A stretch of 64,000 nt of DNA from Ardenticatenales bacterium (GCA_020634795.1 JACKAZ010000009.1:62001-126000); one strand, 5' to 3'. Numbered from the stretch's first letter, positions 8,588 through 17,820 are shown. Notes: generated by a model from the letters alone, not told the origin. Program-made: numbers and translations.

Positions 8588-10582
8588 ATGTCCACCCGCC
8601 CGATCCTGTTGCTTGTCGCCGCGTTGCTTCTTCTCGCCTGTTCGCCGCTGGCTACCCCCAGTGATTCCCCCACCCCCGCCGACGACCTCGCCATCGGTTT
8701 CGTCCGACTGACCGTTATTAACGAGACGGGAATCGACCTCAGCGACCTGACGCTGAGCTACGACGACGAGCAACGCACCATCGCGGCGCTGGCAGCGGGC
8801 GCACAGAGCGAAGCCCTGACCTTCCCTTGGGCCTACCAAGCGCCGGATAGCATCAGCGCGACCGACGCCGAGGGCAACCCACTGGGCTACAGCAACCTCG
8901 ATGGCCGCGAGATGACGGGCGAAACGCCGATCACCGGCGGCGACTACGATCTGACTCTGGGCCTCTACGACGGCGAGTTGGGGATGCAAGAGCTGACCCC
9001 CAATAGCGATAGCGTACTGCCCCTTCTCCAACCGCTGCTCAACGCGCTCAGCGCCAGCCACGAGCCGCGCGTCCAACGTGGCACCCCCTTCGACCAATTG
9101 GCGGGCGAGGTCGTGGCGCGGCAGGAGGGGCTAACTTTGCAGGATTATGCCCGCGTGGATGCCTTCCTCTTCGAGGATGAGGCCAGCGCGGGCCGCTTCG
9201 CGCAGACGATTCAGCCCGGTGGCACCACACTCTATGACCCATCGGGCGAGAGCGCGACCACCGTTTCAATCGTGGAATCCTTCACCACCAACGCCCATTG
9301 GTGGCAAAATGGCGCGATGTTGTTGAGCTACCGTGGCTCGGATGCCGAGATCATCCAAGCGGTGAGTGACGTGGTCGGCAGCGAGCCGTTGGCGTTGGAG
9401 AACAGAGCGGGCGAACTGTCGCTCCGTATCTACAACCTCAGCGACCAGCCGTTCAGCGCGGTAACCGTTCAGTCGGGCGGGGGCAGCGCCACCTTTGGGA
9501 CGATTCCGCCCTATTCGACCAGCGGCTATCTGCCGATCGACGAGTTGTACCGTTACGGTTCCATTACTGTGGAGCGCGACGGCGAGCGCGTGGAGACGAT
9601 GGCAATCGATTACGTGGGCGAAACGCCGCTGCCGCCCGGACGCTACAGCTATGTGCTGGAGCTGGGCGAGGGGGGGGAGCTGATGCAGATGGTTCTGGCC
9701 GATGACGCAGCCCCACAGGTCGATGAGCAGTTGCTCAACACCGTCTGGGAATGGACGCGCGCAACCGATCTGTCTGACGGTTCCAACTTCACGCCCGCCG
9801 GTGTCGATGGCGCGCCCACACTCACTTTCACCGCCGATTCTAACCCCAATGCAGGCGAGGAAGGGTTGATCGCGGGGGCCTATCTGGGCTGCAACAGTGG
9901 CGGCGCCAGCTATCTGCTCAACCAATTCAATCAAATCCTCTTCCTCGGTGGCGCGCAAACCGAGATGTGGTGCGAAGACGAGGGCGCGATGGAGAGCGAA
10001 CAACGGCTCGCCGACGCATTGCACGGCATCGCCGCTTACCGCGTCGACGGCGACAGCCTGACGCTGGTGGCGGGGGAGAGCGAACTCACCTTCACGGCGC
10101 AAGCGCCATCGGAAGATCCCCTCGCCGACCTCTATGCAGCCTTCTTCCGCGACTGGAACGGCGACGATGTTGCCTTCGTTGAGGTGAATGCCTTCGAGAT
10201 GGATGGAACGTCGGCAGCGACGCTGCGCGACCGCTTCGAGCGCACCGCGATGGGACAAGCCATCGACGTTGATCCAGCGCTGTGGGAAGCGCTGACCACC
10301 GCCAACGCTGCGGCAGCGCCCCCCGCTGCGCCAGCCAGCGTGGCACGCATCGCCCCAGACGCGGCCCAGGCGCTGCGATCCGACGGGGCGGGCTGGGCCA
10401 CCTTCCACTATGCCTACCCCAACCTCAACAGCCTTTTTAGCTGCTCGCAAGCGGGGATCGACGGCGACCAAGCCTTGCTCTACTGCAACCGCTACTCGGC
10501 GGAGGGTCCGCAGTCGTTTCTCTCACATTTCCTGTTGACGCAGGGACGCTGGCTCAGTGATTGGTCCACGGCGATGGAGTGA
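8588..10582 (+). CDS. META-domain lipoprotein
   Basis: 664 residues. Residues 1-18 are a lipoprotein signal (LLLLAC, lipidated C18), followed by a Ser/Thr/Pro/Asp linker, so the protein is anchored outside the membrane. Residues about 35-375 form beta-rich repeats of unknown function. A META (HslJ-like) domain spans about 380-510: LLNTVWEWT, LIAGAYLGCNSGGASY, TEMWCEDEGAMESEQRL and YRVDGDSLTLV are its landmarks, with a Cys pair. META domains occur in heat-shock and antibiotic-tolerance proteins; biochemical function is unclear. A third C-terminal segment is unassigned. GGAGA lies 9 nt before the ATG. Monocistronic. Confidence 0.85.
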   Translation: MSTRPILLLVAALLLLACSPLATPSDSPTPADDLAIGFVRLTVINETGIDLSDLTLSYDDEQRTIAALAAGAQSEALTFPWAYQAPDSISATDAEGNPLGYSNLDGREMTGETPITGGDYDLTLGLYDGELGMQELTPNSDSVLPLLQPLLNALSASHEPRVQRGTPFDQLAGEVVARQEGLTLQDYARVDAFLFEDEASAGRFAQTIQPGGTTLYDPSGESATTVSIVESFTTNAHWWQNGAMLLSYRGSDAEIIQAVSDVVGSEPLALENRAGELSLRIYNLSDQPFSAVTVQSGGGSATFGTIPPYSTSGYLPIDELYRYGSITVERDGERVETMAIDYVGETPLPPGRYSYVLELGEGGELMQMVLADDAAPQVDEQLLNTVWEWTRATDLSDGSNFTPAGVDGAPTLTFTADSNPNAGEEGLIAGAYLGCNSGGASYLLNQFNQILFLGGAQTEMWCEDEGAMESEQRLADALHGIAAYRVDGDSLTLVAGESELTFTAQAPSEDPLADLYAAFFRDWNGDDVAFVEVNAFEMDGTSAATLRDRFERTAMGQAIDVDPALWEALTTANAAAAPPAAPASVARIAPDAAQALRSDGAGWATFHYAYPNLNSLFSCSQAGIDGDQALLYCNRYSAEGPQSFLSHFLLTQGRWLSDWSTAME

Positions 10583-10610
10583 GGGAGGTAACATAGTTGC
10601 CGGAGCCGCT

Positions 10611-10637
10611 CTCTTCGCATCTTATGCGAACCGGGAG
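10611..10637 (+). repeat. inverted repeat after the META lipoprotein gene
   Basis: TTCGCAT-CTT-ATGCGAA forms a 7-bp stem (10614-10630), flanked by CTC/GAG pairing. It begins about 30 bp after the stop codon. No T-run follows, so it is a possible RNA 3'-end hairpin rather than a proven terminator. Confidence 0.35.
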
Positions 10638-10777
10638 AGAGACCGACCATGGGGGGTGGAACGAGCAGATTGTGAAGCCCGTCATGGCCGCGCCTGCGGG
10701 TAAGTCAAGGGGCAACGCCAGCCCTCTACCCCGCTTGCATCCCCCCACCAACCCCAAAACCCCTTGAACCCCGAAAC

Positions 10778-11854
10778 TCATCGAACTCGCCCCCCTTTCG
10801 CCGCGCGCCACGCGATCGGCAACAACACAAACATCATCAGCAGCGCGAGACGGATGTCGAAAGGCGGCCAAGTGAGTTGAGGGTAGGGGGTGTAGACCAG
10901 GCTATTGCGTGGCAGTAGGGAGAGAGGAAGCACGGGCAAAGCAGCGAGTGCCAGCAGCATGAACCAGAAGAGGTCGGCAGGTTGCCACGCATGGCGGCGA
11001 TATTGGCTTTGGGGGACACGCTGGCCCACAGACCAGAGCAGCGCCAACAGCAGAGCGAGACCCACCAGCGCCAGCGGCGCCCCCCACGCAGCGCCGATCC
11101 AAGCCGCGTCGGCGATCCAGCCCGTTGCGATCGCGAGCAGGGCCAGCAGGAGCGCCGCGCGGTCCCGTAGCATCAGCGGCTGGCTTTGGCTGGCGAATCC
11201 CCGTGCGGTCATCGCTTCGGCCAACTGGTAGGCCCGTTCCATCCCGCCGATCAGCAGCGGAATGAGCAAGGGCAGCCAATCGCGAATCCCCCGCAACCGG
11301 TGGCCGCGCACCGCTTGTGCCTCGCGGATCTGCTGGAAATGGCGAATCGTCGAAGGCACGAAGGTGAGGGCCAGGGCCGCCGTAACCGCGACCGGTTGGA
11401 AGGCACGGGGCATCAGGCGGATCAGTTCGTGGGTGGAGAGGGCGCGGACAAAGCAGGTGAAAGCCGCGATCATGCCGACCAGCACCAGGCCGTTTGACGC
11501 CCCAAAGACGACCGCTTCCGCCGTTACAGGCCCCTGTAGAATGGGCAACCATGCGGGCCAGCGGAAAAGCACACGCTCCCCGATCGGCGTGACCAGCGCG
11601 TTGAAAAGGGCGCTGAACGGCACGATGAAGAGGGCCATGCGCCAGGGCGAGATCGGCAACGCTTGGTCGTGGCGGGTGGGCAAGGCCGCTTCGACCAGCG
11701 CCAAACAAAGGAGCAGCAGCGCCAAATAGAGTGGGTTGCGCGTGGCAAGAAGCCATGCCAACAGCAGCGCCAGCCAGCCCAGCCAGAGCAGCGGATGAAC
11801 GCTGGCGGCCCGTGGGCGAAGCGCAGTGGGGCTCACGGCGGTCGCGGCGCTCAT
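10778..11854 (-). CDS. ECF transporter transmembrane (T) component, CbiQ/EcfT family
   Basis: 358 residues from ATG at 11854, which overlaps the preceding S-component stop (ATGA). Several hydrophobic helices flank a cytoplasmic loop carrying two Ala-Arg-Gly motifs, AQAVRGHR and AMTARGFAS, the coupling helices that bind EcfA ATPases. Role: scaffold linking a vitamin-binding S component to the ATPases in the inner membrane. The longer open frame to 12262 runs through the neighbour gene and is not used. Lies downstream of a cobalamin riboswitch, so the substrate is probably cobalamin or a precursor. No ATPase gene follows. Confidence 0.88.
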   Translation of the reverse strand: MSAATAVSPTALRPRAASVHPLLWLGWLALLLAWLLATRNPLYLALLLLCLALVEAALPTRHDQALPISPWRMALFIVPFSALFNALVTPIGERVLFRWPAWLPILQGPVTAEAVVFGASNGLVLVGMIAAFTCFVRALSTHELIRLMPRAFQPVAVTAALALTFVPSTIRHFQQIREAQAVRGHRLRGIRDWLPLLIPLLIGGMERAYQLAEAMTARGFASQSQPLMLRDRAALLLALLAIATGWIADAAWIGAAWGAPLALVGLALLLALLWSVGQRVPQSQYRRHAWQPADLFWFMLLALAALPVLPLSLLPRNSLVYTPYPQLTWPPFDIRLALLMMFVLLPIAWRAAKGGRVR

Positions 11855-12675
11855 GACACGGGCTGTAGCAGCGGTTGCACGGCAAAGTCGAAGCGCTGGT
11901 GGAAGCGACGCAGGGCACGCAACGTGGCTTGGCCAAGTAAGATCACCATGGCGCCGTTGCCCACCGCACGGCTCAGATCGGCGACAAACGATGTCGCGGC
12001 GTAGAAGGTGGCGTAGCGCTTCAAGGTCTCGGCCAAGGGTAGGCCAAGTTCCCAGAACATCGTGGGATCGCCGGTGAGGAAGGGCCACGACCAGAGATTC
12101 ATGATCGCACCGTAGGCGAAGCCCCAGCCGATGGCGAAGACCGTCAGCAGCGCGATTTCGCCGCGCCCGCCCGCTGGCAGCCGCAGCAGACGCAACGGGC
12201 CGCGCAGCAGCGGCGCACTCAGCCCCACCCAGCCCGCGACGATCATCTGGTAGGGCAGCCACGGCCCCACGCCGCCGGTGATCAGCGCCGAAACGAGCAG
12301 GGTCAGCGTCCCAAGCAGCAGCCCGAAGCGTCCCCCAAAGATATAGCCGGTGCAGACGATCAGGAAGAAGATCGGGCTGAACTCGAAGATGAGCGGGAAG
12401 GCGTTGTCCAAGAAGCGCAGAATCGAATTGATGGCGACCAACAGCGCCAGCAACGCGACCTGTTTGGCCCCCATCCTCTGCCCCTGCCCTTCGATCAGTA
12501 GTACCGCCAAGCTGAGCACGACGAGAATGGCGAGCATGGCGGGGGCGCTGAAGAGGGGTGTGGCCGCGTCGCCCGGGCCGAGCAGCGGGATGAAGAAGGG
12601 GTAAAAGAAAGCGGCAAGGCCGATGAGGGTCGTCAGGCTATAGATGGCAACAGTGAGGTAGCGCTCGCGGCGCAT
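11851..12675 (-). CDS. ECF transporter substrate-binding (S) component, probably for cobalamin
   Basis: 274 residues from ATG at 12675, preceded by GAGGAGG; the open frame continues to 12828 but that part overlaps the riboswitch. About six to eight membrane helices. The stretch with INSILRFLDNAFPLIFEF followed by GYIFGGRFGLLLGTLTLLVSALITGGVGPWLPYQM is typical of S components that bind the vitamin in the membrane. The transmembrane T component overlaps its stop by 4 bp. Substrate assignment to cobalamin rests on the riboswitch directly upstream; the ATPase must come from elsewhere in the genome. Confidence 0.85.
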   Translation of the reverse strand: MRRERYLTVAIYSLTTLIGLAAFFYPFFIPLLGPGDAATPLFSAPAMLAILVVLSLAVLLIEGQGQRMGAKQVALLALLVAINSILRFLDNAFPLIFEFSPIFFLIVCTGYIFGGRFGLLLGTLTLLVSALITGGVGPWLPYQMIVAGWVGLSAPLLRGPLRLLRLPAGGRGEIALLTVFAIGWGFAYGAIMNLWSWPFLTGDPTMFWELGLPLAETLKRYATFYAATSFVADLSRAVGNGAMVILLGQATLRALRRFHQRFDFAVQPLLQPVS

Positions 12676-12719
12676 GGTCTGTCCTCCTCGATCCACGAAG
12701 GATGACAGAGCGGTGCGAT

Positions 12720-12850
12720 GGGGGCGGGTGATCGGACTTCGCAGTAATGGTGCGTTACCGTTGCGGGACAGTGCCGGACTTTCACCGGCTTTCCCCGTTG
12801 TGCGCCGCGCATCCGGGCGGTGGCGCACCCCACATCATGGCTCTGATGAA
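12720..12850 (-). promoter_or_regulatory. cobalamin riboswitch
   Basis: Read on the minus strand, 12800-12745 shows the B12 aptamer core: GGGAA, then GCCGGTGAAAGTCCGGC, then CTGTCCCGCAACGGTAA. Further downstream AAGTCCGATCACCCGCC matches the closing P2/P6 segment. It ends about 45 nt before the S-component start, the right place to block translation or transcription when adenosylcobalamin binds. Boundaries are approximate. Confidence 0.9.
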
Positions 12851-12892
12851 TGTTCCATGACGATAGGCGCAGCGCGGGGGAATGTCAAGTAG

Positions 12893-13299
12893 GGTCGGGC
12901 CGCCGTGCCCGACCGCGGGCCGCCGTGCCCGACCGCAGGCCGCCGTGCCCGACCGCGGCCGCCGTGCCGACGCGGGCCGCCGTGCCCGACCGCGGCCGCC
13001 GTGCCCGACCGCGGGCCGCCGTGCCTGACCGCAGGCCGCCGTGCCCGACCGCAAGCCGCCGTGCCCGACCCAGCCCGTGCCGACCGCAAGCCCGTGCCCG
13101 ACCGCAAGCCCCGTGCCCGACCGCGGCCGCCGTGCCCGACCGCAAGCCCCGTGCCCGACCACAGGCCGCCGTGCCCGACCGCAGGCCGCTGTGCCCGACC
13201 GCAGGCCGTCGTGCCCGACCGCAAGCCCCGTGCCCGACCGCAAGCCCCGTGCCCGACCGCAAGCCCCGTGCCCGACCGCAAGCCCCGTGCCCGACCGAA
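12893..13299. repeat. GC-rich minisatellite, about 21 copies of a 17-20 bp unit
   Basis: Unit on the plus strand is GTGCCCGACCGCRRGCCGCC with 17-20 bp variants; I count 21 copies. Variants cluster: GGG/AGG-GCCGCC forms on the left, AAGCCCC forms (four in a row) on the right, as expected from local tandem duplication. It fills the gap between the radical SAM stop codon at 13302 and the cobalamin riboswitch. Several frames stay open on both strands only because the unit lacks stop codons. Confidence 0.95.
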
Positions 13300-13301
13300 T
13301 G

Positions 13302-14345
13302 CTACCCCACCACCGCCCGCGGGCCGAGCTGGAGCGTGCAGACACATTTGCGACAGATGGCGTCGGTCGCCACGTCGAGGGTGCGGCGGAAGGCGCGGCC
13401 CGCTTCGCCGTTGAGGATCTCACCCAGCGGCTGATCGTTGATGTTGCCGAGTGGGGCATGGAAGAAGCAGGGACGCACCGTGCCATCCGCCTCGACCACC
13501 GCCGAGACCCACGGCGCGTTGCAACGGACGGCGGGAAAGTCGCCGTGGCCGTTCAGCGCCGCGTAGTAGGCCACGAGGCGGCGTAGCTTGTCCGGTGACT
13601 CGGCGATGTAGCCCGCCGCGAAATCGGCGGCGTAGCGGACGATGGTTGCTTCCATGATACGCTCAAAGTCCGCCACCTCGTTGGGGCTAAGGGCGATCTC
13701 CGCGACCCGCTCATCTTCCCACAGTTGCGCGCGGTTGAAGGCGTCGGTGGAGACGTCGGCAGCAAGAAAGGAGATACTGTCGAGACCGATGGCGTGCGCC
13801 GCCTCGATGATCTGCGGCAGATCGCGGAAGTTCTGCTGCTGCAAGACGCAGCGCCCGCTGACGGGGTATGTGGGGTCTTGGTCTCGCAGCGCCGCCACCC
13901 CCTCGGCCAACCGATCAAAGGCGCGCGGCACGCGCCGAATGGCGTCATGTACCGCGCGGCTACCGTCGAGCGAGACGATGGTCTCGTCCGTCCAGCGGAC
14001 GATGTTCTCCGCATGGCGGGACAGCAGCAGCCCGGTCGACAGCAACGTGATTTTTATGTCGAGCCGCTTGAGTCGTTCGCACAAGGCCCATAGGTTGCGG
14101 TGCATCAGCGCCTCGCCGCCCGAAAGCACGACCCACTGCACGTCCAAACGCGCCACGTCGTCTAGGTGCGCATCCAACAGCTCCGGCGCAATCTCGCTGC
14201 CGTTGCGGTTCGCCTTCCAAATGTCACACATCACGCAGCGGCAGTTGCAGCGACTGTGCGGCATCAGAATCAGCACCGGCATGGTGTGCAGATGATGGGT
14301 GGTTAGCGTCAGTTGCCGTTTGGCAATTTCGATCAAGCTAGGCAT
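13302..14345 (-). CDS. radical SAM protein with SPASM-like C-terminus
   Basis: 347 residues. The [4Fe-4S] motif CxxxCxxC is C33, C37, C40 (in CNCRCVMCDIW), followed by the SAM-binding GGE region (LSGGEALMH). The C-terminus has CNAPW, RPCFFHAPLGNI and CRKCVC, matching a SPASM/twitch auxiliary-cluster domain, seen in peptide-modifying or sugar-modifying enzymes. No precursor peptide gene is visible next to it. Substrate unknown. Its stop codon abuts the minisatellite. It is the most downstream member of the minus-strand radical SAM block. Confidence 0.88.
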   Translation of the reverse strand: MPSLIEIAKRQLTLTTHHLHTMPVLILMPHSRCNCRCVMCDIWKANRNGSEIAPELLDAHLDDVARLDVQWVVLSGGEALMHRNLWALCERLKRLDIKITLLSTGLLLSRHAENIVRWTDETIVSLDGSRAVHDAIRRVPRAFDRLAEGVAALRDQDPTYPVSGRCVLQQQNFRDLPQIIEAAHAIGLDSISFLAADVSTDAFNRAQLWEDERVAEIALSPNEVADFERIMEATIVRYAADFAAGYIAESPDKLRRLVAYYAALNGHGDFPAVRCNAPWVSAVVEADGTVRPCFFHAPLGNINDQPLGEILNGEAGRAFRRTLDVATDAICRKCVCTLQLGPRAVVG

Positions 14346-14593
14346 GAGTTTTGTGTTGCGGGGTTGAGGGTGGATGGGGATGTGGCGTTGTGTTTAGAGA
14401 TATTCCGACAGCGTTTGTGTTGCGTGTTTAGGCGTTGAAAGACGAACTGGAATCTTGGATCATCTATTGCCATGTCGTTTGGCGCATAGTGCATGGGACC
14501 CATAGTGGATCCATTGCTGTACAAGGGGTGCCCCTCACACCCTCACATTCCCCTTTCCTCTTTCCTGTTGCCTCTTGCTCCGCACTCGAAGGC

Positions 14594-16069
14594 TTAGAAT
14601 CCACTCGTCTCCGGTCGCTGGTAGGCCAACACCTTGTGGAGGGCGCGCAATTCCAGCGGGTTGCGGTAAAAGCCGCTGCGGTAACGCCATGCGCTGATGC
14701 CACGCAGCAGCCCGCGATGGAGTGCCGTCAGCGAGATGTCGGTGCTGGTCGGATAGTAGGCGTTCAGCACCCGCTCGAAATCTCGGACGTGGCGGCGCAA
14801 CGGATCCTTCACCCACGGCATGGTGGTGCTGCGCCGTTGGGCGAACTCCTGCCATTCGGTGCCGATCCACGCTTCGAGCGTTTCGGGGAAGGCAAAGCCG
14901 TCGGCCTTCGCCTGATCGTACAACTCCCCCGCCAACGGGACCGGCGTGTACATATAAAGGATCATCTCGGTCTCTGGGTTGACCCGCTTCACTTTGCGGA
15001 TGAACTCGATCGTCTGCATCACATCCGCTTCGGGATCGGGCGGGTTGCCCATCACGAAACTCATCTCCGGCACGATGCCATAGTCGCGCATTTTGGCCGC
15101 GATCTCCAACGTCTTCTCGGTCGACGCCTTGCCCCCCTTGTTCATCCGTTGCAGCGTCTCGTCGGAGCCGGACTCGGCCCCCAGAAAGACCATCCGCAAC
15201 CCGCTGTCGGCCATCATGCGCCACGTGCGCTCGCTGTATTTGAGCATCGTGTCGATGCGGGCCTCGCCCCACCACCCAATCCCCAAATCGAGGATGCGTT
15301 CCGCAAATTCAGCGGTTCGTGCCTCGTGGGTGAAGAAGTTGTTGTCGTAGAATTCGACTGCGTCTACCCCCCACTCATCCACCAATTGGCGCGTGATGCG
15401 GGCCGTGCGCTCGGCGGATTGGGCGTACCAGCGGCCATTGACCATGTTGACCACCGCGCAGAAATTGCAGTAGAAGGGGCAGCCATAGCTAGAATGGTGG
15501 GGCAAGGTGCGTGTCCCCATGAAGGTGCGTCGAATGTAGCGTGCCACGTCGATCCGGTGGTAGGGCCAGTCGGGCAGCGCCTCTGGCTTGGGGATGGGTG
15601 CGTGAGGGTTCGCGGTCGGCTCCCCCGCCCTGTTGCGGTAGGCAAGGCCGAAGATCGCGCGGGGATCGCCCCCTTTGTCCAACGCTTCCAACAGCTCGAT
15701 GAAGACCTGCTCGCCGTGACCCAGCACCACATAATCCACATAATCGGCCCGCAGACAGACGTCCCAATGCTGCGTCGGGAAGTAGCCGCCCCAGACAACG
15801 GTCATCTCCGGTCGGCGTCGCTTCAGTTCGCGGCAAAAGGGGACCGCATCGTGCAACTGCGGGCCGGGCATGACGGTGACGGCTAACGTCGTCGCGCCGA
15901 TTTCGTCCAGCGTCTGCTCGACCGCGGCGAAGGCGTCCGCTTCCAGATTGCCATCGACGATGCGATAGTCGTGACGCCCTTCCAGCAGCGCCCCAAGCGC
16001 CAGCAAGGACATCGGCAGGATCGGCTTGCGATTGGCCGAGGAGGGGGGGTTGTAGAGAACCAAGTTCAT
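14594..16069 (-). CDS. B12-binding-type radical SAM protein 1
   Basis: 491 residues from ATG at 16069 (MNLVLYNPPSS). The longer frame to 16327 only translates the 9-bp repeat as Asn-Ser-Pro runs and is rejected. Residues about 1-150 form the B12-binding-like Rossmann domain (VVWGGYFPTQHWD, VLGHGE), without the DxHxxG His ligand. The radical SAM core has C197, C201, C204 (CPFYCNFC) and LGAESGSDETLQRMNKG. A C-terminal helical extension of about 100 residues follows. Such enzymes methylate or rearrange unactivated carbons in lipids and natural products; the substrate is unknown. No Shine-Dalgarno; the 9-bp repeat array begins 7 bp upstream of the start. Confidence 0.9.
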   Translation of the reverse strand: MNLVLYNPPSSANRKPILPMSLLALGALLEGRHDYRIVDGNLEADAFAAVEQTLDEIGATTLAVTVMPGPQLHDAVPFCRELKRRRPEMTVVWGGYFPTQHWDVCLRADYVDYVVLGHGEQVFIELLEALDKGGDPRAIFGLAYRNRAGEPTANPHAPIPKPEALPDWPYHRIDVARYIRRTFMGTRTLPHHSSYGCPFYCNFCAVVNMVNGRWYAQSAERTARITRQLVDEWGVDAVEFYDNNFFTHEARTAEFAERILDLGIGWWGEARIDTMLKYSERTWRMMADSGLRMVFLGAESGSDETLQRMNKGGKASTEKTLEIAAKMRDYGIVPEMSFVMGNPPDPEADVMQTIEFIRKVKRVNPETEMILYMYTPVPLAGELYDQAKADGFAFPETLEAWIGTEWQEFAQRRSTTMPWVKDPLRRHVRDFERVLNAYYPTSTDISLTALHRGLLRGISAWRYRSGFYRNPLELRALHKVLAYQRPETSGF

Positions 16070-16076
16070 AGAGGGG

Positions 16077-16156
16077 TTTAGTGAGTTTGGTGAGTTTGGT
16101 GAGTTTGGTGAGTTTAATGAGTTTGATGAGTTTGATGAGTTTGGCGAGTTTGATGC
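16077..16156 (-). repeat. 9-bp AACTCACCA tandem array, eight copies
   Basis: On the plus strand GTGAGTTTG repeats, in register, four times, then ATGAGTTTG three times and GCGAGTTTG once. It lies 7 bp upstream of the ATG of B12 radical SAM protein 1. Followed, further upstream, by four copies of a TTGATTGCTCTGCG-type 15-bp unit (about 16240-16300). Confidence 0.9.
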
Positions 16157-16333
16157 GTTGGGAGGGGCGGAAAATTTTCCGCCCGTACTGCGTTTGATGA
16201 GTGTTGGAGCGTATGGGTATGTGGGTGTGTGGGTTGTTCTGCGTTGATTGCTCTGCGTTGATTGCTCTGCGTTGATTGCTCTGCGTTGATTGCTCTGCGT
16301 TTTGGGTTGCTGCTCGTTCCAACGCACCCACGT

Positions 16334-17020
16334 TTACCGCGTGATTTTGTAGAGGTAAAGGGTTTCGTAGGGCAGCTTCTTTTGACGAATGATTTCGGTG
16401 GTCATGGCGTTGCGGTGCAGGGCGGTCAGGAAGGGTGCTTGTTGGCCGGACGAGGCCAAAAGCAGCAGCGCGTGACCGTTCGGGCTCAGATGCATCGACA
16501 AGGAGGCGGCGAAGCGCAATGCAATGTCGTTGCTGTACAACGCCCGTTCGAAGTCGTTCGCTGGCTCGCCGTGGAAGTAGGGCGGGTTGAAGAGTACGAC
16601 GTCGAACCTTTCGCCCGCCACCGGCGCAAAGAGATCGCCTTCGCGGACAACGACGCACGACTCCAAGCCATGCAAGATCACGTTGAGCCGTGCACAGCGC
16701 AGCGCCATCGGGTTCACGTCGGTCGCCACGACCCGCGCCGCCCATTGCGCGGCAAAGAGCGCGCCAATCCCACTGCCCGTGCCGAGGTCCAAGACGGCGC
16801 TCTGCGTGGGAATCAACGTCTGGTTCAACGCTTCGGCCATGAATTGACCACTGCGAAAAAGGACGGGGTTCAGCACACCGGGCAACACGATCAACGGCTT
16901 GCCCCAAAGCTGTTCGACCGTCACCTGTTCGTGGCGACGGCGCTGGAACCAACGGAAGCGCAGCCCCGCCAATCCCGCCATCAGCCGCTGCCGTGGGCTG
17001 CGCAGCGTCACTCGGCTCAT
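16334..17020 (-). CDS. class I SAM-dependent methyltransferase, HemK/PrmC-like (NPPY)
   Basis: 228 residues. SAM-binding motif I is VLDLGTGSGIGALFAA, and the catalytic/substrate motif is FNPPYFHGE. NPPY is found in enzymes that methylate amide or amine nitrogens (PrmC, TrmN6-like); small-molecule methylation is equally possible. Start ATG at 17020 overlaps the stop of the preceding methyltransferase by 4 bp (ATGA), so the two are coupled. The upstream part of the longer frame to 17413 belongs to the neighbouring gene. The product is cytoplasmic with no membrane segment. Confidence 0.87.
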   Translation of the reverse strand: MSRVTLRSPRQRLMAGLAGLRFRWFQRRRHEQVTVEQLWGKPLIVLPGVLNPVLFRSGQFMAEALNQTLIPTQSAVLDLGTGSGIGALFAAQWAARVVATDVNPMALRCARLNVILHGLESCVVVREGDLFAPVAGERFDVVLFNPPYFHGEPANDFERALYSNDIALRFAASLSMHLSPNGHALLLLASSGQQAPFLTALHRNAMTTEIIRQKKLPYETLYLYKITR

Positions 17021-17820
17021 CGACGCTCCAAAATCATCAGATAATGGTCGTTCAAAGATCTGAAAGGCCATCGCCCGCCCCCGTGCGCGTCGATCCGACG
17101 CATCCGCTCGAAAAAGCTTGGCCACCGTTCGACCCAATGATCGAGATAGCTCGGCGGCAAGAGTGTGCCGATGCCCAGCGTGCGGCGGTGGGCAAAATAG
17201 GGCGCAAAGTCGCGGCGCAACTGGCGCGGCGACGGATACCAGATCGGCAGGTACTGACCCGCGCCCGCGTGGGCCAACGCGCCCTTCCGCCTGCGTCGGA
17301 AGGCCTGGCGGGGTTGCCCGTGAAGCAGATGCCAGCCGATCTCCCAAGGGCAGTACGGCCCCATCGGCACCAGCGCCAGCCACGCGCCGCGACCCGTTCG
17401 TTCGGCCAGCCACTGGGCCAGCGCGGGGCGATCGGCCACACAGTTCACGCCGCCAAAATTGGAAAGTACCCCATCGAACGGGCCGCCGAAGGGCGCTGCG
17501 GTCGCCGCGTTCAGATCATTGAGGTCGAGCGGCGCCACTTCGACGCGATCAACTAGGTCACGGGCGGCGATCTTTTGCGCGGCTAGGCGCTGCATTTCGG
17601 CGGCGCCATCGGTGAGCAAGACGCGGCAACCGCGCTGTGCCAGCCATGTGGCATCCTCGCCCGTGCCGCCGTTCAGCTCCAAGATCCGTTGGCCGGGTGC
17701 GATCAATGCCTCGAGCTGCGCCCACACCATCTGCCGCAACCAGCGGGCCAAGCGCCGCTCGGTAAAGTGCTGATCGTAATCGGCGGCAGCCGCATCGAAG
17801 GGCGCGTCACGCACGGGCAT
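17017..17820 (-). CDS. class I SAM-dependent methyltransferase
   Basis: 267 residues from ATG at 17820 (MPVRDAPFDAAAADYDQHF). Motif I is ILELNGGTGEDATWLAQRG, with an acidic end of strand 2 (LLTDGAAEM). The start shows the typical YD-x-F entry helix of ubiquinone/menaquinone-type and lipid methyltransferases. The C-terminal half is rich in Arg and aromatic residues. Its ATG shares one base with the stop of B12 radical SAM protein 2 (TGATG), and its own stop overlaps the next methyltransferase, so three genes form a coupled unit. Substrate unknown. Confidence 0.87.
   Translation of the reverse strand: MPVRDAPFDAAAADYDQHFTERRLARWLRQMVWAQLEALIAPGQRILELNGGTGEDATWLAQRGCRVLLTDGAAEMQRLAAQKIAARDLVDRVEVAPLDLNDLNAATAAPFGGPFDGVLSNFGGVNCVADRPALAQWLAERTGRGAWLALVPMGPYCPWEIGWHLLHGQPRQAFRRRRKGALAHAGAGQYLPIWYPSPRQLRRDFAPYFAHRRTLGIGTLLPPSYLDHWVERWPSFFERMRRIDAHGGGRWPFRSLNDHYLMILERR

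Noticed and set aside
12893..13299. CRISPR array
   Set aside because: Units are contiguous with no unique spacers, and no cas genes are near.
12782..13586. Overlapping frames through the minisatellite on both strands
   Set aside because: They remain open only because the repeat unit has no stop codons; the products are Arg/Pro/Ala or Gly/Arg repeats with no ribosome site.
16070..16327. N-terminal extension of B12 radical SAM protein 1
   Set aside because: The added residues translate the 9-bp array (Asn-Ser-Pro) and an upstream 15-bp repeat; family members start at MNLVLYNPP.
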